A stretch of 57,221 nt of DNA. It comes from Mycobacterium colombiense. Its GTDB lineage: Bacteria; Actinomycetota; Actinomycetes; Mycobacteriales; Mycobacteriaceae. The stretch spans positions 1 through 57,221 of the forward strand of contig NZ_LZKI01000062.1 in assembly GCF_001672755.1 (NCBI RefSeq), given 5' to 3'. Of this stretch, positions 53,995 through 57,221 are shown piece by piece. The notes beneath the pieces were generated by a model, which was given only the letters and a program-made list of their open reading frames with translations, did not search any database and was not told where the DNA came from. How positions within the stretch are numbered: position 1 is the first letter of the stretch; the number at the start of each line of letters is the position of its first letter. The position numbers and the translations under genes are program-made.

Positions 53995-54411
53995 TCACTC
54001 GCTGTCGGATTCGGTCGGACACTCCTCTTGGATCGATTCGTTTTGCTGGGTGAACGATGAGTAGACGTCGAGCAGGATTTGCTTTTGGCGCTCGGTGATC
54101 GCAGTGTCGGTGACGATGGCGTCCCGGACCTGACTCTTGTCACTGGGTTCGAGAATTCCGGCGCGCACATAGAGAACCTCGGCGGAGACCCGGAGGGCCT
54201 TCGCGATCTGGTTCAAGACATCGGCGGAGGGCTTACGCAATCCACGCTCCACCTGGCTCAAATATGGATTGCTGACCCCGGACTTCTCGGCGAGCTGGCG
54301 CACCGACACCTGCGCGAGTTCACGCTGGCTACGGATGAAACTGCCGATGTCAGAGGCCACTTCGGAGGCAGCGTTGGACACCTTGGCGGAGAGCTTCTCC
54401 TCGGGCGTCAT
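53995..54411 (-). CDS. XRE-family transcriptional regulator (Rv0474-like)
   Basis: A 138-aa regulator with an N-terminal coiled segment (VSNAASEVASDIGSFIRSQRE), then a XRE helix-turn-helix (LAQVSVRQLAEKSGVSNPYLSQVERGLRKPSADVLNQIAKALRVS), and an acidic C-terminus. Rv0474 was described as a copper-responsive repressor in M. tuberculosis, from memory. ATG 54411 is preceded by a promoter region containing a perfect 28-bp palindrome, probably its operator. It sits 276 nt upstream of hbhA and on the same strand, so it may also control hbhA. Confidence 0.92.
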   Translation of the reverse strand: MTPEEKLSAKVSNAASEVASDIGSFIRSQRELAQVSVRQLAEKSGVSNPYLSQVERGLRKPSADVLNQIAKALRVSAEVLYVRAGILEPSDKSQVRDAIVTDTAITERQKQILLDVYSSFTQQNESIQEECPTESDSE

Positions 54412-54457
54412 GGCGTGCTCCTGGTCGGGCGGCAGATCTGGACGCGCCCAGACTACT

Positions 54458-54485
54458 ACAAGTGCTTGCTATTGCAAGCACTTGT
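54458..54485. promoter_or_regulatory. perfect 12-bp-arm inverted repeat, candidate operator of the XRE regulator
   Basis: ACAAGTGCTTGC (54458-54469) and GCAAGCACTTGT (54474-54485) are separated by TATT. The palindrome covers the presumed -35/-10 region of the XRE gene on the minus strand and lies 47-74 bp before its ATG. Such symmetric sites are typical of XRE dimers, so autoregulation is likely. Confidence 0.75.
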
Positions 54486-54504
54486 TAGCACTGCTAGAAA
54501 TGCG

Positions 54505-55887
54505 CTAGACCAGCAACTGCGCGACGGCGTAGATCACCAGACCCGCCAGCGAACCGACCACGGTCCCGTTGATCCGGATAAATTGCAGGTCACGGCCCAC
54601 GTGCAGCTCGATGCGCCGGCTGGCCTCCTCGGCGTCCCAGCGCTCGATCGTGTCGGTGATGATCGCTGTGATCTCCACCCCATATTGCGAGACCAGGTGC
54701 TGGGCCGCCCGGACCAGCCAGTTGTCCACCTTGTCCCGCAGGTCGGCGTCGTCGCGCAGCGATTCCCCGATCCGGACGACGGTGTCGGCGATCCGGGTGC
54801 GCAGGGTGCTGGACGGGTCGTCCACGCCCTCGAGCACCAGCCGTTTCAGCGTCTTCCACGCCGTGGCCGCGGCGTTGGCGATCTCGTCGCGCGCCATCAG
54901 CTGCTCCTTGATCGCGTCGGCGCGCGCGATGGTGTCCGGGTCGTGCTGCAGGTCGTCGGCGAAGTCGAACAGGAAGCGGGTGGCGGAGCGGCGCAGTTCG
55001 TGGTCCGGATTGCGGCGGACCTTGTCGGTGAAGTCCATCAGCTCGCGGTGGATACGGTCGCCGACCAGATGGTCGACGAAGCGCGGGGACCAGGTCGGTG
55101 AGTCACGCTCGACCACCCGCTGAATGACCTCGCCGGCCTTCAGCGACCACTGAAAGGCCCGGTCGGCCAGCAATTGGATCAGCGCCTCCTGCCGGTGCTC
55201 GGCCAGCAGGGTGGCCAGCACCCGCCCGACCGGCGGTCCCCACTGCGGTTCGGCGATCCGGCGCACGATCATCCGGTCGATGACCTGCTGGACGTCCTCG
55301 TCGCGCAGGAGTTCGACCAGCACCCGCAGCACCGTGGCCGTCTCGCTCGCCACCCGCTCGGCGTGGACGGCCTCCGACAGCCACTTGCCGAGCCGACCGG
55401 ACACCTGGGCGTCGCGCAGTTTGGTTTCGACGACCTCTGGCGACAGGAAGTTCTCCCGGACGAACGTGCCCAGACCCTCGCCCAGCTGGTCTTTCTTCCG
55501 CTTGATGATCGCGGTGTGTGGGATGGGAATGCCCAGCGGGTGGCGGAAGAGCGCGGTCACCGCGAACCAGTCCGCCAGGGCGCCCACCATCCCGGCCTCG
55601 GCGGCCGCGCCGACATATCCCACCCAGGCACCCAGGCTGGCGTGCGCCTGGGCCCACCGGCAGGCGAGGAACACGCCGGTGGCACCGATCAGAAAACTCA
55701 GCGCCACCATCTTCATCCGGCGCAACGCCACCCTGCGCTGGGCATCGGCCTCGGGATCGGCCCCGGCGAAAGATTCGGCAAAGGACGCCCGAGCAGGTCG
55801 GGCGGCGGCCGCCGCCGTCGCCGAATCGGGCCTCGCCCCCGGCGGGCCCGACGCTTCGCCTCTCACCGAGGCTCGATGTGCCACCAC
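54505..55887 (-). CDS. DUF445 membrane protein (Rv0473-like)
   Basis: A large protein of the DUF445 (YheB-like) family. Two N-terminal membrane helices (VALSFLIGATGVFLACRWA and GAWVGYVGAAAEAGMVGALADWFAVTALF) include the family motif LADWFAVTALFRHPLGIPIPHTAI, then a long cytoplasmic helical region, and one C-terminal helix (GTVVGSLAGLVIYAVAQLLV). Function unknown; relatives are linked to envelope integrity. GTG 55887 is used (460 aa); GTG 55884 is equally possible. It runs toward the XRE gene and diverges from madR. Confidence 0.9.
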   Translation of the reverse strand: MVAHRASVRGEASGPPGARPDSATAAAAARPARASFAESFAGADPEADAQRRVALRRMKMVALSFLIGATGVFLACRWAQAHASLGAWVGYVGAAAEAGMVGALADWFAVTALFRHPLGIPIPHTAIIKRKKDQLGEGLGTFVRENFLSPEVVETKLRDAQVSGRLGKWLSEAVHAERVASETATVLRVLVELLRDEDVQQVIDRMIVRRIAEPQWGPPVGRVLATLLAEHRQEALIQLLADRAFQWSLKAGEVIQRVVERDSPTWSPRFVDHLVGDRIHRELMDFTDKVRRNPDHELRRSATRFLFDFADDLQHDPDTIARADAIKEQLMARDEIANAAATAWKTLKRLVLEGVDDPSSTLRTRIADTVVRIGESLRDDADLRDKVDNWLVRAAQHLVSQYGVEITAIITDTIERWDAEEASRRIELHVGRDLQFIRINGTVVGSLAGLVIYAVAQLLV

Positions 55888-56037
55888 TCCATCATCTATC
55901 TTTCCCACGAATTGGTGTGACGACACTGTTCGCGACGTCTCACCCACGCCCGGCCACGACAAGAAACCGACCCCCTCACGCCGTAAGATCAAGGGCGTCT
56001 AGGGAATGGGAATTCGGCGACTGTGGCAGAGCAAATC

Positions 56038-56742
56038 ATGGCTGTGAGCGTCAAGATGGATGGGCGCAAGCGGCGTTGGCATCAACACAAAGTGGAGCGT
56101 CGTAACGAGTTGGTCGACGGCACGATCGACGCGATTCGCCGACTGGGTGGCGCGCTGAGCATGGACGAGATCGCCGCCGAGATCGGGGTTTCCAAGACGG
56201 TGCTGTACCGCTATTTCGTCGACAAGAACGACCTGACGACGGCCGTGATGATGCGGTTCACCCAAACCACCCTGATTCCCAATATGGCTGGGGCGCTTAC
56301 CTCTGGCCTCGACGGCTTCGACCTGACCCGCGAGGTCATCCGCGTGTACGTCGAGACCGTCGCGAACGAACCCGAGCCGTACCGGTTCGTGATGTCCAAC
56401 AGCTCGGCCAGCAAAAGCAAAGTTATCGCCGATTCCGAGCGGATCATCGCGCGCATGCTCGCAGTGCTGATGCGCCGACGCATGCAACACGCCGGAATGG
56501 ACGCCGGGGGCGCGGAACCATGGGCCTATTTGATCGTCGGCGGCGTGCAACTGGCCACCCACTCCTGGATGTCGTACCCGCGAATGAGTCGCGATGAATT
56601 GATCGACTACCTGACCATGCTGAGCTGGAATGCCCTCAAGGGGATCGTCGAGGTCGGCGGGTCGCTGGAGAAATTCCGCGGGGAGCCTCACCCTGCACCG
56701 ATCGTGCCGCCCCGCGAGCGTCGGGACGGCTTCGGAGCCTGA
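56038..56742 (+). CDS. madR: TetR-family regulator MadR (Rv0472c-like)
   Basis: A 234-aa TetR regulator, equal in length to Rv0472c. The N-terminal HTH reads DAIRRLGGALSMDEIAAEIGVSKTVLYRYFVDKNDL; the C-terminal ligand domain follows. MadR senses acyl-CoA and controls mycolic acid desaturase genes (desA1/desA2) in mycobacteria; the assignment here is by similarity and by its place beside pcaA. ATG 56038 matches the known length; a GTG at 56023 would add five residues. It is divergent from the DUF445 gene and upstream of pcaA on the same strand. Confidence 0.93.
   Translation: MAVSVKMDGRKRRWHQHKVERRNELVDGTIDAIRRLGGALSMDEIAAEIGVSKTVLYRYFVDKNDLTTAVMMRFTQTTLIPNMAGALTSGLDGFDLTREVIRVYVETVANEPEPYRFVMSNSSASKSKVIADSERIIARMLAVLMRRRMQHAGMDAGGAEPWAYLIVGGVQLATHSWMSYPRMSRDELIDYLTMLSWNALKGIVEVGGSLEKFRGEPHPAPIVPPRERRDGFGA

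Positions 56743-57221
<479 letters not shown>

Overview
The window looks like a chromosomal segment of a high-GC, slow-growing Mycobacterium. The gene order follows, in reverse orientation, the M. tuberculosis interval from about Rv0527 (ccdA) down to Rv0470c (pcaA). The extra content (a carboxylic acid reductase, a tartrate-dehydratase-like gene, an orphan EsxE/EsxF pair) and the lack of mmpL2/mmpS2 at the expected place suggest a M. avium-complex-like or related species. Rv counterparts are given from recalled family knowledge; no database was searched. No tRNA, rRNA, CRISPR, insertion sequence or prophage was seen.

Region 1 (1-4300): the end of a cytochrome c maturation cluster (ccdA, a TlpA-like lipoprotein thioredoxin, a histidine phosphatase, hemL), with start/stop overlaps suggesting one transcript, then two small genes, one a DUF385/F420-type protein. 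Region 2 (4311-13971): an accessory metabolic block. It holds a tartrate-dehydratase-like enolase superfamily enzyme, a ketopantoate-reductase-like protein and a full-length carboxylic acid reductase on the plus strand, then GabP-like permease, MHS-family transporter and SsuD on the minus strand.

Region 3 (14416-19725): an envelope-modification cluster with a Tat-exported esterase, an OafA-type acyltransferase with an SGNH domain, a 38-residue membrane protein, an exported SGNH hydrolase and a second acyltransferase-3 protein. Region 4 (20095-26833): OprA-type STAS protein, two small membrane proteins and the haem genes hemA-hemC-hemD-hemB, with a glutaredoxin-like protein. Region 5 (26893-30090): EsxF/EsxE-like WXG100 pair, SerB1-like phosphatase, a hotdog dehydratase-like protein, CmaA2 and a strong terminator.

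Region 6 (30101-37637, minus): acyltransferase, atypical SDR, ribosomal protein bS22, excisionase-fold regulator, proC, thioesterase-like, TIM-barrel isomerase-like, membrane protein and exopolyphosphatase. Region 7 (37766-45733): a cysteine-rich protein, a lipocalin-like hydratase relative, regX3-senX3 (phosphate signalling) joined by a MIRU-like mini-ORF, gpm1, a YbjN-like protein, mshA (mycothiol) and a ROK regulator. Region 8 (45912-57221): SDR, L,D-transpeptidase LprQ and MurB (peptidoglycan), DUF2505, nitrilase, a DUF2993-like membrane protein, deoC, secreted DUF2599, DUF2516, hbhA with its terminator, an XRE regulator with a perfect 28-bp palindrome in its promoter, a DUF445 membrane protein, MadR and the first 97 codons of pcaA.

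Together the segment is a housekeeping backbone for haem, cell wall, mycolate and redox functions, interrupted by accessory islets at about 4.3-14 kb and 26.9-27.5 kb. Many start calls rely on four-base start/stop overlaps or on TANNNT boxes six to eight bases upstream of GTG/ATG, the usual leaderless arrangement in mycobacteria.
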